A DNA stretch of 64,000 bases from contig JBKCNM010000095.1 in the NCBI GenBank assembly GCA_046297395.1, forward strand, positions 1 through 64,000, in the 5' to 3' direction. Both the position numbers and the translations under genes were made by a program. Below are positions 1 to 9,174 of this stretch, piece by piece. Position 1 is the stretch's first letter. Every line of letters starts with the position of its first letter. The notes under the pieces are model-generated. The model ran no database searches. It was not told the DNA's origin and saw nothing but the letters and a program-made list of their open reading frames with translations. The stretch is from JBEICQ01 sp046297395 (GTDB lineage: Bacteria; Bacteroidota; Bacteroidia; UBA4408).

Positions 1-197
1 TTTTTCTCAATAAACAAGGTTTTTTAATCATTGTCCACCAAACCCACCAATCTGGATGAAAAGTAAATTTAGCTGACTGGGTATTAAAACGCGGCGGGTA
101 TCCATTGAATTGAATGAGCAGACCTAAAGGTTCAAAAATAAATTGTGAATTGTGAAATGGAATCCTAAACTTGCGCAATATTCCCAAATACGAAGAC

Positions 198-1004
198 ATG
201 TCTGTTCAATTACTAAAAGGAAAAAGAGGCATCATTTCCGGTGCACTCGACAGCAATAGCATTGCATGGAAAGTAGCCGAAAAGGCTCATGCTCATGGAG
301 CGGTGTTTACCCTTACCAATGCACCCATTGCCATGCGCATGGGGGAAATTAAAAAACTGTCTGATGCCTGCCAGGCAGAAATCATTCCTGCCGATGCCAC
401 CAGCATACCGGAGCTCGAAAACCTCTTTGCCAAAAGCACTGAGGTGCTTGGCGGAAAGATAGATTTTGTCCTTCATTCTATTGGGATGTCACCCAATATC
501 CGCAAAAACATTCCTTATCCTGAGCTCAATTATGATTTTTACATGAAGAGCATTGATGTGTCTGCATTGTCTTTGCACAAAATGCTCTCTGTGGCCATGA
601 AGCAAGATGCCATCTCAGAGTGGGGATCGGTAGTGGCTTTGTCATATATAGCTGCGCAGCGAACTTATCCTTTTTATACAGATATGGCTGAAGCCAAGTC
701 TATCCTAGAATCGATTGCCCGTAGTTTTGGTTACCATTATGGTAAAAAGAGAAAAGTGAGGATCAATACCGTTTCACAGTCACCCACCAAAACCACCGCA
801 GGTAGTGGCATCAAGGGCTTTGAGTCATTTTATGATTTTGCCGATAACCTGTCGCCACTCGGAAACGCAGATGCAGCCTCCTGTGCCGACTACTGCATTA
901 CCCTGTTTAGCGATCTTACCCGAATGGTAACCATGCAGAACCTCTTTCATGATGGTGGCTATTCCTTTACCGGAATCAGCGACGAAATCATGCAGAAACT
1001 CTGA
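198..1004 (+). CDS. fabI: Enoyl-[acyl-carrier-protein] reductase (NADH), FabI
   Basis: Reduces the trans-2-enoyl-ACP double bond in the last step of each type II fatty-acid elongation cycle, in the cytoplasm. The protein (268 aa from this ATG) has the classic FabI divergent short-chain dehydrogenase layout: a GIISGALDSNSIAW nucleotide-binding segment at the N terminus, LHSIG in mid-domain, and the catalytic Tyr-x6-Lys pair near residues 160 and 167, as in E. coli FabI. The length is normal for the family. A start nine codons upstream (171) is possible, but the ATG at 198 places the first strand where FabI proteins usually begin. The stop codon overlaps the start of the next gene (TGATG), suggesting coupled translation. 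Confidence 0.95.
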   Translation: MSVQLLKGKRGIISGALDSNSIAWKVAEKAHAHGAVFTLTNAPIAMRMGEIKKLSDACQAEIIPADATSIPELENLFAKSTEVLGGKIDFVLHSIGMSPNIRKNIPYPELNYDFYMKSIDVSALSLHKMLSVAMKQDAISEWGSVVALSYIAAQRTYPFYTDMAEAKSILESIARSFGYHYGKKRKVRINTVSQSPTKTTAGSGIKGFESFYDFADNLSPLGNADAASCADYCITLFSDLTRMVTMQNLFHDGGYSFTGISDEIMQKL

Positions 1005-1702
1005 TGCCCGCAAAGGTCAGACTGATTTTTTTCTCCCTTCCGCTTGCAAGGATTTTTATCCCTTGTTTTCTCTATTTGGGCATTGGTAACAATGATGTGT
1101 TTGCACAGGCACTTCCCAAAAAAAGGCTTCCCGTGGATATACGGTTCTCATGTACAGCCCCGGCAGTTCTTGGCGGGGCCAATTTTAAAACGGCCTACAA
1201 GGGTAGTCTTGAAGTCTCGGGAGGCCTCTCTCTGTATAACAAAAAATCCAGCTGGTCGGTTTCTGTGCTATACAGATATACCTCAGTTCAAGCAGGTATT
1301 AATGCCCTTGCATTGAGTACCAATATCTTTACAGAAGTGCAACTCAAATCCCTTATGTTGCAGATTTCAAGAAGGATATATGAAGACGATAAATTTAATT
1401 TGCAGGCGTTTGCCGGTGCAGGTCATGCTTTTATTGACGCCCGCAGAACCCTCTGTCTGCAAGACCCACCAAGGATGTACAAAAATCATTGGCAATCGGG
1501 AATAGAACTTGGTATGCGTGCACAAGAAAGGGTATGGGTAGCCCTGCACACTTCTGTTACCCGCTATGCATGGGCATTTGATTACAGGGAACATTGTTTG
1601 GATACTTATTACACATTCCCAAAAACTTCTCCTGACAAAGGAATATGGTTCTTTTATGTTGGACTGAGTACAAGAATTTTTCTTACTGATCCTGCAGAAT
1701 AA
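1004..1702 (+). CDS. Secreted hypothetical protein, probable outer-membrane beta-barrel
   Basis: I do not recognise a named family. The first 35 residues form a hydrophobic signal peptide ending in VFAQA, and the remainder alternates short aromatic-rich strands (YKGSLEVSGGLSLY, WSVSVLYRYTS, WVALHTSVTRYAW) and ends in a strand with terminal aromatic residues (FFYVGLSTRIF), as expected for a small barrel of the outer membrane. Its ATG lies inside the fabI stop codon (TGATG), so it is probably cotranscribed with fabI, although no functional link is evident. The sequence does not point to a substrate. Confidence 0.7.
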   Translation: MPAKVRLIFFSLPLARIFIPCFLYLGIGNNDVFAQALPKKRLPVDIRFSCTAPAVLGGANFKTAYKGSLEVSGGLSLYNKKSSWSVSVLYRYTSVQAGINALALSTNIFTEVQLKSLMLQISRRIYEDDKFNLQAFAGAGHAFIDARRTLCLQDPPRMYKNHWQSGIELGMRAQERVWVALHTSVTRYAWAFDYREHCLDTYYTFPKTSPDKGIWFFYVGLSTRIFLTDPAE

Positions 1703-1805
1703 GGAAGATTGCTGAATGCATTTTATACTGGAGCAGGGAGTTGAGAAATAAATCGGGCATTTGCTTTTTTGGCTTGCGCAACAAACTTAATTTCGTGCCC
1801 GGGAA

Positions 1806-3221
1806 ATGGAAGCGCATGCAATGTTTTTAAAGGATCCTGTATTCAGACTGATTTCGTCTGCTGCCGATGAACTCGGATTGCCCACCTATGTGATTGGAGG
1901 ATATGTGAGAGATTGTTTTCTGCAACGCAAAAGCCGCAAAGACATTGATGTGATGTGTGTAGGCAGCGGCATCGAATTGGCGCAAAAGGTAGCTGCAATG
2001 TGCAAGGGAAATCCCGAGCTGGTGGTCTACAAAAATTTTGGTACAGCTTTACTCAAGACCGAAGACCACGCCATAGAGTTTGTGGGTGCCCGTAAAGAGA
2101 GTTACCGCCACGACACCAGAAAACCTCTTGTTGAAGACGGAAGTTTGCAGGATGATCAGGCAAGAAGAGATTTCACTATCAACACCCTGGGCCTGTCTCT
2201 GAATGCCAAGACTTTCGGTGCCTTGCTAAACGAATCCAATGGCCTGCAGGATCTGCATGCAGGCATCATCAGAACGCCTGCCGATCCGGATATCACCTTT
2301 TCGGATGATCCTTTGCGCATGATGAGGGCAGTGAGGTTTGCCTGTCAGCTTCACTTCACGATTGTTCCGGAGTGTATTGAATCAATCCGCAGAAATGCGC
2401 ATCGCATCAGCATAGTCAGCACCGAGAGAATTACCGACGAACTCAATAAAATCATACTTTCCACTTTGCCTTCCAGAGGATTTATCCTGTTGGATGAGTG
2501 CGGCATCCTCGAAAAAATTTTTCCTCAGTTTCTGGAACTGAAAGTGGTAGAAAGCATTGGTGATAAATCACACAAGGATAACTTTTACCACACCCTTCAG
2601 GTGCTCGATAATGTTTCAGAAGTCTCCCAGGATTTGTGGCTTCGCTGGGCCGCTATTTTGCACGACATTGCCAAACCGGCCACCAAAAGATTTATTCCTG
2701 AAATCGGTTGGACTTTTCATGGACATGAGGACAGGGGTGCGCGCATGGTTCCGGGGATTTTCAGGAATTTAAAATTGCCGATGGGAGATAATATGCGATT
2801 TGTGCAGCAATTGGTTCAGTTGCATCTGAGGCCTATCGTACTTTCACAGGAGCATGTTACCGATTCTGCCGTGAGGCGATTGCTGTTTGATGCTGGAGAT
2901 GCACTTGATGCACTGATGATTCTTTGCCGCGCAGACATCACTTCTAAAAACAAGGAGAAAGTGCGGCGACACCTCAGGAATTTCAATCTTGTACAGCAAA
3001 AACTAAAAGAGGTAGAAGCCAAAGACAATATCCGAAATTGGAAACCTCCTGTGGATGGCAATGAGATTATGCAATTGTTTTCCTTGCCTCCCGGAAAGGC
3101 TGTAGGTATGATGAAAAATCGCTTGAAGGACGCCATTCTCGATGGAGAAATTCCAAACAAGCGTGAAGAAGCCTTGCAGTTTTTGCATGCACTGGCGGCT
3201 TCGGGTACGATCAGTGAATAG
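1806..3221 (+). CDS. cca: CCA tRNA nucleotidyltransferase / poly(A) polymerase family protein with HD domain
   Basis: Class II nucleotidyltransferase that adds or repairs the 3' CCA end of tRNA. The N-terminal catalytic head shows GGYVRD followed by RKDIDVMC, the Gly-Gly and metal-binding DxD-like motifs, then DDQARRDFTINTL and DPLRMMRAVRFA, the family's template/nucleotide-binding segments. The second half contains an HD phosphohydrolase signature (ILHDIAKPATK) near residues 285-295. The length of 471 aa fits Bacteroidota HD-containing CCA enzymes. The start could also be the second ATG at 1821; neither has a Shine-Dalgarno sequence. Whether it adds full CCA or only part of it cannot be decided from sequence. 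Confidence 0.93.
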   Translation: MEAHAMFLKDPVFRLISSAADELGLPTYVIGGYVRDCFLQRKSRKDIDVMCVGSGIELAQKVAAMCKGNPELVVYKNFGTALLKTEDHAIEFVGARKESYRHDTRKPLVEDGSLQDDQARRDFTINTLGLSLNAKTFGALLNESNGLQDLHAGIIRTPADPDITFSDDPLRMMRAVRFACQLHFTIVPECIESIRRNAHRISIVSTERITDELNKIILSTLPSRGFILLDECGILEKIFPQFLELKVVESIGDKSHKDNFYHTLQVLDNVSEVSQDLWLRWAAILHDIAKPATKRFIPEIGWTFHGHEDRGARMVPGIFRNLKLPMGDNMRFVQQLVQLHLRPIVLSQEHVTDSAVRRLLFDAGDALDALMILCRADITSKNKEKVRRHLRNFNLVQQKLKEVEAKDNIRNWKPPVDGNEIMQLFSLPPGKAVGMMKNRLKDAILDGEIPNKREEALQFLHALAASGTISE

Positions 3222-3394
3222 TCCAATCTTTTCATTGTTTACAATATCCTCCATACTACATTGTCATTCCTACACAGATATTCAGATTGTATGATTTCAC
3301 ACAAACGCGAGTATTTGCCCTGTCTTGGGATGCCGGTGAATAAAAAAGTCGAAAACTAAGGAGGGGAGTACCTTGATAAATTATCGATTATTAG

Positions 3395-3402
3395 TAAGTT
3401 TG
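3395..3402 (+). promoter_or_regulatory. Bacteroidota -7 box TAAGTTTG for the acyl-CoA carboxylase gene
   Basis: Exact match to the TAnnTTTG -7 consensus, ending 12 nt before the ATG at 3415. This spacing recurs upstream of four other genes in the window and supports the 3415 start. No convincing -33 TTTG was found at the usual distance. Confidence 0.5.
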
Positions 3403-3414
3403 GAAAATCCCGAT

Positions 3415-5073
3415 ATGGAAAAAGAAAGTTTTGCAGCAGCCCCTCAAAATCTGGAATTCAACAAGAATGAAGATGCCAATAAATTGCTTTTCTCCGACTT
3501 ACAAAGGAGATTTGAAAAAGTATCATTAGGTGGTGGCGCTGCGCGCATAGAAAAACTGCATGCAGAGGGCAAAATGACTGCCCGTGAGCGAATTGATTAT
3601 CTTTTGGACAAGGACACTCGCCGGGTTGAGATTGGTGCTTTTGCCGGAGAAGGGATGTATGCCCAGCACGGCGGTTGTCCGGGTGGTGGTGTTGTGGTGG
3701 TGATAGGTTATATATCCGGAAAGCAATGCATAGTAGTGGCAAACGATGCCACTGTAAAAGCGGGGGCATGGTTTCCCATTACAGGTAAAAAAAATCTGAG
3801 GGCTCAGGAAATTTCTATTGAAAACAAGTTGCCCATTGTTTATTTGGTAGACAGTGCCGGCGTTTACCTGCCCATGCAGGATGAGATTTTCCCTGACAAG
3901 GAGAACTTTGGCAGGATTTTCAGAAACAATGCGGTGATGTCTTCCATGGGCATCATTCAGGTGGCTGCCATCATGGGAAGCTGTGTGGCCGGCGGAGCTT
4001 ATCTGCCTATCATGAGTGACGAAGCCATGATTGTTGACAAAACAGGGAGCATTTTTCTTGCAGGTTCATATCTCGTGAAAGCGGCCATTGGTGAGGACAT
4101 CGATAATGAGTCCCTCGGAGGAGCCACCACACAATGCGAAATATCGGGAGTAACAGATAACAAATGTGCAAATGACAGAGACGCCCTGAACCGCATTCGA
4201 AATATTTTCGACAAGATTGGAAAATTTGAAGAAGCCGGATTCAACCGCACAACGCCTGCTCAACCCTTGCTCGACGAAAAAGAAATCATGGGCATTTTAC
4301 CCGCCACCAGAGACAAGGCTTTTGACATGCGCGACATCATTCTCCGTTTGGTTGATGAATCTGCATTTGAAGAGTACAAGGAAAAATACGGACAGAGCAT
4401 CATTTGCGGTACAGCCCGCATAGAAGGTTGGGCAGTAGGTATTGTTGCGAACCAGCGCAAGGTGGTGAAAAGCAAAAAAGGAGAAATGCAGTTTGGTGGA
4501 GTCATCTATTCTGATAGTGCCGATAAGGCAGCGAGGTTTATCATGAACTGCACCCAACGCCGTATTCCGCTTGTTTTTCTCCAGGATGTAACCGGGTTTA
4601 TGGTAGGCTCACGGAGCGAACAAGGCGGCATCATCAAGGATGGTGCAAAGCTGGTAAATGCAGTGAGCAACAGTGTGGTTCCAAAGTTCACAATCATTAT
4701 TGGAAATTCATTTGGTGCCGGAAACTACGCCATGTGTGGAAAAGCATACGATCCCCGATTGATTCTTGCATGGCCATCCGCGCAAATAGCTGTGATGGGA
4801 GGTTCACAGGCTGCAAAAACCTTGTTGCAGATTCAGGTGAGTTCCCTCAAATCGCAGGGAAAAACAATTGACCCCGAAGAAGAAAAGGCCATGCTCGACA
4901 AGATAACGGAGTCCTATAATGCGCAAACCCAACCCATGTATGCAGCTGCCCGACTTTGGGTGGATGGAATTATCCATCCCCTCGAAACCCGTAAAGTAAT
5001 TTCCATGGGAATAGAGATGGCAAACCATGCACCTGTTACAAGGCCCTTTCAGTTGGGTGTAATTCAAACCTGA
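3415..5073 (+). CDS. Acyl-CoA carboxylase, carboxyltransferase (beta) subunit
   Basis: Transfers carboxyl from biotin to an acyl-CoA (propionyl-, methylcrotonyl- or geranyl-CoA type). The 552 aa protein carries two crotonase-like halves: GGGAARIEKLHAEGKMTARER near the N terminus, AGSYLVKAAIGE and GGATTQCEISG in the acyl-CoA-binding half, and GNSFGAGNYAMCGKAYDPR with AWPSAQIAVMGG in the biotin-carboxylate half. The overall pattern is closest to methylcrotonyl-CoA carboxylase beta, but substrate is not provable by eye. No biotin carboxylase or biotin carrier gene is adjacent, so its partners must lie elsewhere. An alternative TTG start at 3373 has AAGGAGG eight bases upstream (3358-3364), unusual for this phylum. 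Confidence 0.9.
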   Translation: MEKESFAAAPQNLEFNKNEDANKLLFSDLQRRFEKVSLGGGAARIEKLHAEGKMTARERIDYLLDKDTRRVEIGAFAGEGMYAQHGGCPGGGVVVVIGYISGKQCIVVANDATVKAGAWFPITGKKNLRAQEISIENKLPIVYLVDSAGVYLPMQDEIFPDKENFGRIFRNNAVMSSMGIIQVAAIMGSCVAGGAYLPIMSDEAMIVDKTGSIFLAGSYLVKAAIGEDIDNESLGGATTQCEISGVTDNKCANDRDALNRIRNIFDKIGKFEEAGFNRTTPAQPLLDEKEIMGILPATRDKAFDMRDIILRLVDESAFEEYKEKYGQSIICGTARIEGWAVGIVANQRKVVKSKKGEMQFGGVIYSDSADKAARFIMNCTQRRIPLVFLQDVTGFMVGSRSEQGGIIKDGAKLVNAVSNSVVPKFTIIIGNSFGAGNYAMCGKAYDPRLILAWPSAQIAVMGGSQAAKTLLQIQVSSLKSQGKTIDPEEEKAMLDKITESYNAQTQPMYAAARLWVDGIIHPLETRKVISMGIEMANHAPVTRPFQLGVIQT

Positions 5074-5702
5074 TGCCCAAACATTCACATATCTTTCTTT
5101 TTTTGTTTCTGTATGGATGGAGCTACCACATGTCCTATGCACAAGCGGTTGCATGCAATGGATACTTCCTGAGAAACCAATCGAAAGATACTGTTGTAAC
5201 CAGTATCATGGTTCCCATGAAAGACAAACGAATTGAGTTCAGAAAATTACAATGGAGGGTAACAGTAAAAGATCCATTCTCCACCATCGATCTCGATAAA
5301 ATGCCGGGCGACATCAGAGAATTCGGATTTTCATACAATGGCAAACGATATGTATACTGGACTGTCCCCAATCCTTTTGATAAAACAGGTCCGGGAAACA
5401 AAACTTACGATAAAATGTTTTTGAGGCTGATCAAGCCCGGGTTTTGTAAAATATTTGCAGGCTATACAGAAATTCCCGGTGTGAACATGGAAGGGAAACC
5501 CAGCAAGCAGGATTTGCTGCTTAAAGCCAATAACAAGGCATGGCTTGTGATTAAAGCAGGCAATGCAAAGGAAGATCTCTTGTTTTATTTCTCTGATTTT
5601 CCCTCCTTAACAGAAAAAATAAAAAGCAATATCTACACAGATAAGGATATTGAAAAAATTGTCTCAGAATATAATCAATTTAAAAAAAATAATTTGAAGT
5701 AG
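5073..5702 (+). CDS. Secreted hypothetical protein
   Basis: No family recognised. The first 24 residues are a signal peptide (LFLFLYGWS core, cleavage after SYAQA). The mature part is about 185 aa, mixed alpha/beta in appearance with no membrane segments, cysteine pairs or catalytic motif visible. Its ATG overlaps the stop codon of the carboxylase gene (TGATG), the same junction seen between fabI and its neighbour, so it should be translated from the same mRNA. Function is unknown; a periplasmic location is inferred from the signal peptide only. Confidence 0.65.
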   Translation: MPKHSHIFLFLFLYGWSYHMSYAQAVACNGYFLRNQSKDTVVTSIMVPMKDKRIEFRKLQWRVTVKDPFSTIDLDKMPGDIREFGFSYNGKRYVYWTVPNPFDKTGPGNKTYDKMFLRLIKPGFCKIFAGYTEIPGVNMEGKPSKQDLLLKANNKAWLVIKAGNAKEDLLFYFSDFPSLTEKIKSNIYTDKDIEKIVSEYNQFKKNNLK

Positions 5703-5754
5703 TTTTTCTTTTTTTGCAAACCAAAATTTAGGGTTCTTCATTATCCAACCAATC

Positions 5755-6747
5755 ATGGCAAAACTCGTCCACATATTCGAAGCGGTAAATATTATCAGGG
5801 AAGGAGGCGTAGTGGCTGTTCCCACTGAAACTGTTTATGGCCTGGCTGCCGATGCTACAAATGCAGAGGCGATAGCAAGAATTTACAAAGCCAAAAACCG
5901 CCCGGCAGACAATCCCCTGATCTGTCACTTTCATAGCATTGAGCACATTCTTGAATGGGGAATCACACCGAATGATACAGCTTTAAAATTGCTGCAGTCT
6001 TTTACGCCCGGTCCGATTAGCATGTTGTTAAACCTTCCTTCAGATTCTTCTCTCAAAAATGCTACTTGTCAGCGTGAGCAAATCATTGTAAGAATTCCCT
6101 CCAACAACATCTTCGCGGCACTCATATTGGGTTCGGAAAAACCCCTGGCGGCTCCATCAGCCAATACATCCGGTAGATTCAGCGGCACAAATGCAATGAT
6201 GGTTCAGGAAGATCTGGGAGAATTGATTGATGCCATTATTGATGGAGGATCAAGTGAGCATGGCTTGGAAAGTACGATTGTTGATTGTACCGAAGAAGGA
6301 ACCGTAAAAATTCTCCGGCCCGGACCTATCGGCTCCGACCAAATCAGAGAAGTGATTGGCCCGGATATAAAAGTAACCAAAGTAAAATCAGGAAATATCA
6401 TCCCCGGAAGCAAATACAGACACTATGCTCCTACCACTCCTTTGTTTTGGTTTAACGCCGATATTCCTTTCGATAAATCCCGCAATCCGGTGCTCATTCT
6501 TACCATGCAGGATGAAAAGCGATGGAAGGGAGCAAAGCATTACGATGATCAGGTTCCTGTTGTTATGATGGGAGATGAAAACCAACCTGAGGCCATCTCA
6601 CACAATCTCTACCAGTGCCTTTATCACGCAGATAGCTATCAGCGACCGTTGGCTTATATCTCCCATTACCATGCAAGCCACAACACGGGCATAGGGATTG
6701 CACTCGAGGAGCGTCTCACAAAAGCCGTAGAAGGAAAAAGCAATTAG
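5755..6747 (+). CDS. L-threonylcarbamoyladenylate synthase, Sua5 type
   Basis: Makes threonylcarbamoyl-AMP from threonine, bicarbonate and ATP, the first step of t6A37 tRNA modification. The YrdC domain fills residues 1-200, with GGVVAVPTETVYGLAADA near the N terminus, KNRPADNPLICH, PGPISMLL, APSANTSGRFSGT and the STIVDCT / ILRPGPI segments. A linker then leads to a C-terminal Sua5 domain of about 100 residues (from GSKYRHYAPTTPL), so this is the long Sua5 form rather than the short TsaC form. The 330 aa length is typical. It is separated by only 5 bp from the convergent galE gene. Confidence 0.95.
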   Translation: MAKLVHIFEAVNIIREGGVVAVPTETVYGLAADATNAEAIARIYKAKNRPADNPLICHFHSIEHILEWGITPNDTALKLLQSFTPGPISMLLNLPSDSSLKNATCQREQIIVRIPSNNIFAALILGSEKPLAAPSANTSGRFSGTNAMMVQEDLGELIDAIIDGGSSEHGLESTIVDCTEEGTVKILRPGPIGSDQIREVIGPDIKVTKVKSGNIIPGSKYRHYAPTTPLFWFNADIPFDKSRNPVLILTMQDEKRWKGAKHYDDQVPVVMMGDENQPEAISHNLYQCLYHADSYQRPLAYISHYHASHNTGIGIALEERLTKAVEGKSN

Positions 6748-6752
6748 GTCAA

Positions 6753-7811
6753 TCAGCTTTTTTTACTCAGGTAGTTAGATTTGTTTGCCCTCAGCAAACT
6801 CAATTCCCAATTCCAGGCACTTCTTACCATGTCGCGTACATCCAGCTTGGCTTTCCAACCTAGTTTTGTCTCAGCAAGAGTGGTATCTGCATATATTTTT
6901 TCTACATCTCCTTCTCTGCGAGGGCCGATAACATAGGGGAGTTCAATCTTATTTTCCGATTGAAAAGTATTTACCATTTCCATCACAGAGATGCCTTTGC
7001 CTGTTCCGATATTAAAAACTTCATAAGGATCTTCTGTTTTTTTGTCAATCAGTCTTTTAATGGCTGTGAAGTGTGCCTCTGCAAGGTCGCAAACATGAAT
7101 AAAGTCGCGGATGCATGTGCCATCCTCCGTATTGTAATCGTTGCCGTAAATGGTAAGTTTTTCGCGCTTACCTGCTGCAGTCTGAGTGATATAAGGCATA
7201 AGGTTGTTTGGTGTTCCATTCGGATACTCTCCAATAAGGGCACTTGCATGTGCACCTACCGGATTAAAATACCTCAATGCAATGGTAGGAAATCCAATCT
7301 CATGGGAGGACGAAAGGATCATTTCTTCGCACACTTGTTTTGTATATCCATACGGTGATTGGGCCTTTGCCATGGGCGTTTGTTCGGTTACCGGGAGCAA
7401 AGCGGGTTGGCCATAGACCGTACAGGAAGAAGAAAAAACCAAACCTTTTACAGGCTTGTTGAGCATTTTAAGCCCATTGAGCAGATTGATGGTAGAAAAG
7501 AGATTGTTCTCGTAGTATTTGAGTGGGAAAGCACAGGATTCGCCAACAGCTTTAAAAGCTGCAAAGTGAATAACAGCATCAAGCTTGGGTTGGGTAGAGA
7601 AAAATCTTCTGGTGGCAAGCCTGTTGCTGAGGTCAATACCTACAAGTGAAGGTGATTTTCCTGCAATTCTTGAAATTCTTCGGATGATTCTCGAACTGGA
7701 GTTGGAAAAGTTGTCAAGAATAATCACATCGTATCCCCGTGACAAAAGCTCCACGCAGGTATGAGAGCCAATATAGCCGGCACCGCCGGTAACCAGGATG
7801 CACTTGGCCAT
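6753..7811 (-). CDS. galE: UDP-glucose 4-epimerase
   Basis: Interconverts UDP-glucose and UDP-galactose (or the N-acetyl forms). The 352 aa extended short-chain dehydrogenase begins with ILVTGGAGYIGSHTC (NAD binding), then HFAAFKAVGES, SSSCTVYG and the catalytic YGYTK (Tyr-x3-Lys), followed by FNPVGAHASALIGE and the GalE-specific DGTCIRDFIHV. The start at 7811 was preferred over 7889 because it puts the Rossmann motif at the very N terminus and leaves a 4 bp gap to the upstream dehydrogenase gene; the longer frame would overlap that gene. It is the last gene of the polysaccharide operon. Confidence 0.94.
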   Translation of the reverse strand: MAKCILVTGGAGYIGSHTCVELLSRGYDVIILDNFSNSSSRIIRRISRIAGKSPSLVGIDLSNRLATRRFFSTQPKLDAVIHFAAFKAVGESCAFPLKYYENNLFSTINLLNGLKMLNKPVKGLVFSSSCTVYGQPALLPVTEQTPMAKAQSPYGYTKQVCEEMILSSSHEIGFPTIALRYFNPVGAHASALIGEYPNGTPNNLMPYITQTAAGKREKLTIYGNDYNTEDGTCIRDFIHVCDLAEAHFTAIKRLIDKKTEDPYEVFNIGTGKGISVMEMVNTFQSENKIELPYVIGPRREGDVEKIYADTTLAETKLGWKAKLDVRDMVRSAWNWELSLLRANKSNYLSKKS

Positions 7812-7815
7812 TGAC

Positions 7816-9105
7816 TTACAAACTCCAGTAAGGAATACTTTTGATCTGGTTGCGGTAAATTCCCTTGATGTCAACAAGAAAACCATCATTGTTCATGATG
7901 CTCTTGAAATAATTTTCGTCAAGGGATTTGTATTCCTGGTGATTCACGGCAACGATTACAGCATCATAATTTTTTTCAATTTTTTCATGAAGCCCAAAAC
8001 CATACTCATCCTGCAGTTCATGTGCATCTGCATGAGGGTCCACCACATGCACATTGATGGAGTAGGAGCGTAGTTCCTTAATCACATCGGCCACCTTGGA
8101 ATTCCGTATGTCGCTCACATCTTCCTTGAAGGTAGCTCCCATCACGAGCACTAGCGCCTTGTTGGGATCTTTTTTAGCGGCAAGAATTTTTTTAACGGTC
8201 TGCTTCGCAATATAAAATCCCATGGAATCATTCACATACCTTCCGCTGTTGATGATGCGTGCATGGTATCCAACAGATTCTGCCTTATGGGTAAGGTAAT
8301 AAGGGTCTACACCTATACAATGCCCGCCAACCAGTCCCGGATAAAACTTAAGGAAATTCCACTTGGTGCCTGCTGCCTCCAAAACCTCATAGGTATTGAT
8401 CCCAATTTTATTGAAGATGATAGACAGCTCATTCATCAGGGCAATGTTTACATCACGCTGGGTATTTTCAATGATTTTTGCAGCTTCTGCAACTTTGATG
8501 GAAGAGGCTTTATGTACGCCGGGTTCTACGATAATCCGATAGGTTGCGGCAATGTTATCGAGGGATTCTGCATCACAACCCGAAACAACTTTCAAGATTT
8601 TGGTAATGGTGTGTTCTTTGTCTCCGGGATTGATTCTTTCAGGTGAGTAGCCCACCTTAAAATCTTTTTTGAATGTCAAGCCGGAAACTTCTTCAAGCAC
8701 AGGAATGCAATCTTCTTCGGTACAGCCGGGATATACGGTAGATTCATACACCACATAATCTCCTTTTTTCAGGCATTTGCCTACAGTTCGAGAGGCATTG
8801 ACCAGGGGTTTTAAATCGGGCATGTTGTGCTCATCAATGGGTGTAGGAACGGCCACAATAAAAAATCTGGCTTCCCTGAGCACATCAATATCGCTTGTGA
8901 ATTTGATGTCGGTGCCTTCAAAATAGGATGCATCCAGTTCATTGCTGGGATCCACTTTGTTATTCATCATTTCTACACGCGACTGATTGATGTCGAAGCC
9001 GATAACTGAAATTTTTCTAGCAAAAGCGAGCGCTATTGGTAATCCTACATAACCCAGTCCGATGACTGCAACTTTTGCCTCTTTGTTGATGATTTGCTGA
9101 TACAT
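7816..9105 (-). CDS. Nucleotide-sugar dehydrogenase, WbpA/WbpO/TviB-like (UDP-HexNAc 6-dehydrogenase)
   Basis: Oxidises C6 of a UDP-N-acetylhexosamine to the uronic acid using NAD. It shows the N-terminal Rossmann motif VIGLGYVGLPIALAFA, the VPTPI and YESTVYPG segments, and the active-site cysteine in GGHCIGVDPYYLTHKA; this last form with PYYLT is characteristic of the UDP-GlcNAc/GalNAc/ManNAc group rather than UDP-glucose dehydrogenase. A C-terminal UDP-binding domain contains GATFKEDVSDIRNSK. At 429 aa the length fits. With the WbpB and WbpD homologues just upstream it most likely makes UDP-GlcNAcA for a diacetylated uronic acid sugar. Confidence 0.9.
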   Translation of the reverse strand: MYQQIINKEAKVAVIGLGYVGLPIALAFARKISVIGFDINQSRVEMMNNKVDPSNELDASYFEGTDIKFTSDIDVLREARFFIVAVPTPIDEHNMPDLKPLVNASRTVGKCLKKGDYVVYESTVYPGCTEEDCIPVLEEVSGLTFKKDFKVGYSPERINPGDKEHTITKILKVVSGCDAESLDNIAATYRIIVEPGVHKASSIKVAEAAKIIENTQRDVNIALMNELSIIFNKIGINTYEVLEAAGTKWNFLKFYPGLVGGHCIGVDPYYLTHKAESVGYHARIINSGRYVNDSMGFYIAKQTVKKILAAKKDPNKALVLVMGATFKEDVSDIRNSKVADVIKELRSYSINVHVVDPHADAHELQDEYGFGLHEKIEKNYDAVIVAVNHQEYKSLDENYFKSIMNNDGFLVDIKGIYRNQIKSIPYWSL

Positions 9106-9125
9106 ACCGTTTTTCTGTTGGCCCT

Positions 9126-9133
9126 CAAAAATA
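9126..9133 (-). promoter_or_regulatory. Bacteroidota -7 box TATTTTTG upstream of the nucleotide-sugar dehydrogenase gene
   Basis: Exact TAnnTTTG match on the minus strand in the 69 bp gap between the WbpB-like and dehydrogenase genes, 20 nt before the ATG at 9105. It suggests an internal promoter in the operon. Confidence 0.4.
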
Positions 9134-9174
9134 GGGCGATTTATTTAATTTCAATGTTTCTTTATGCTCTTGTC

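Noticed and set aside
1..186. Minus-strand reading frame open to the window edge (about 62 codons, Trp-rich)
   Set aside because: It would have to start at a TTG and its N-terminal part is read from a simple ATTCACAATTCAC-like repeat; no recognisable protein, and the left end is cut by the window.
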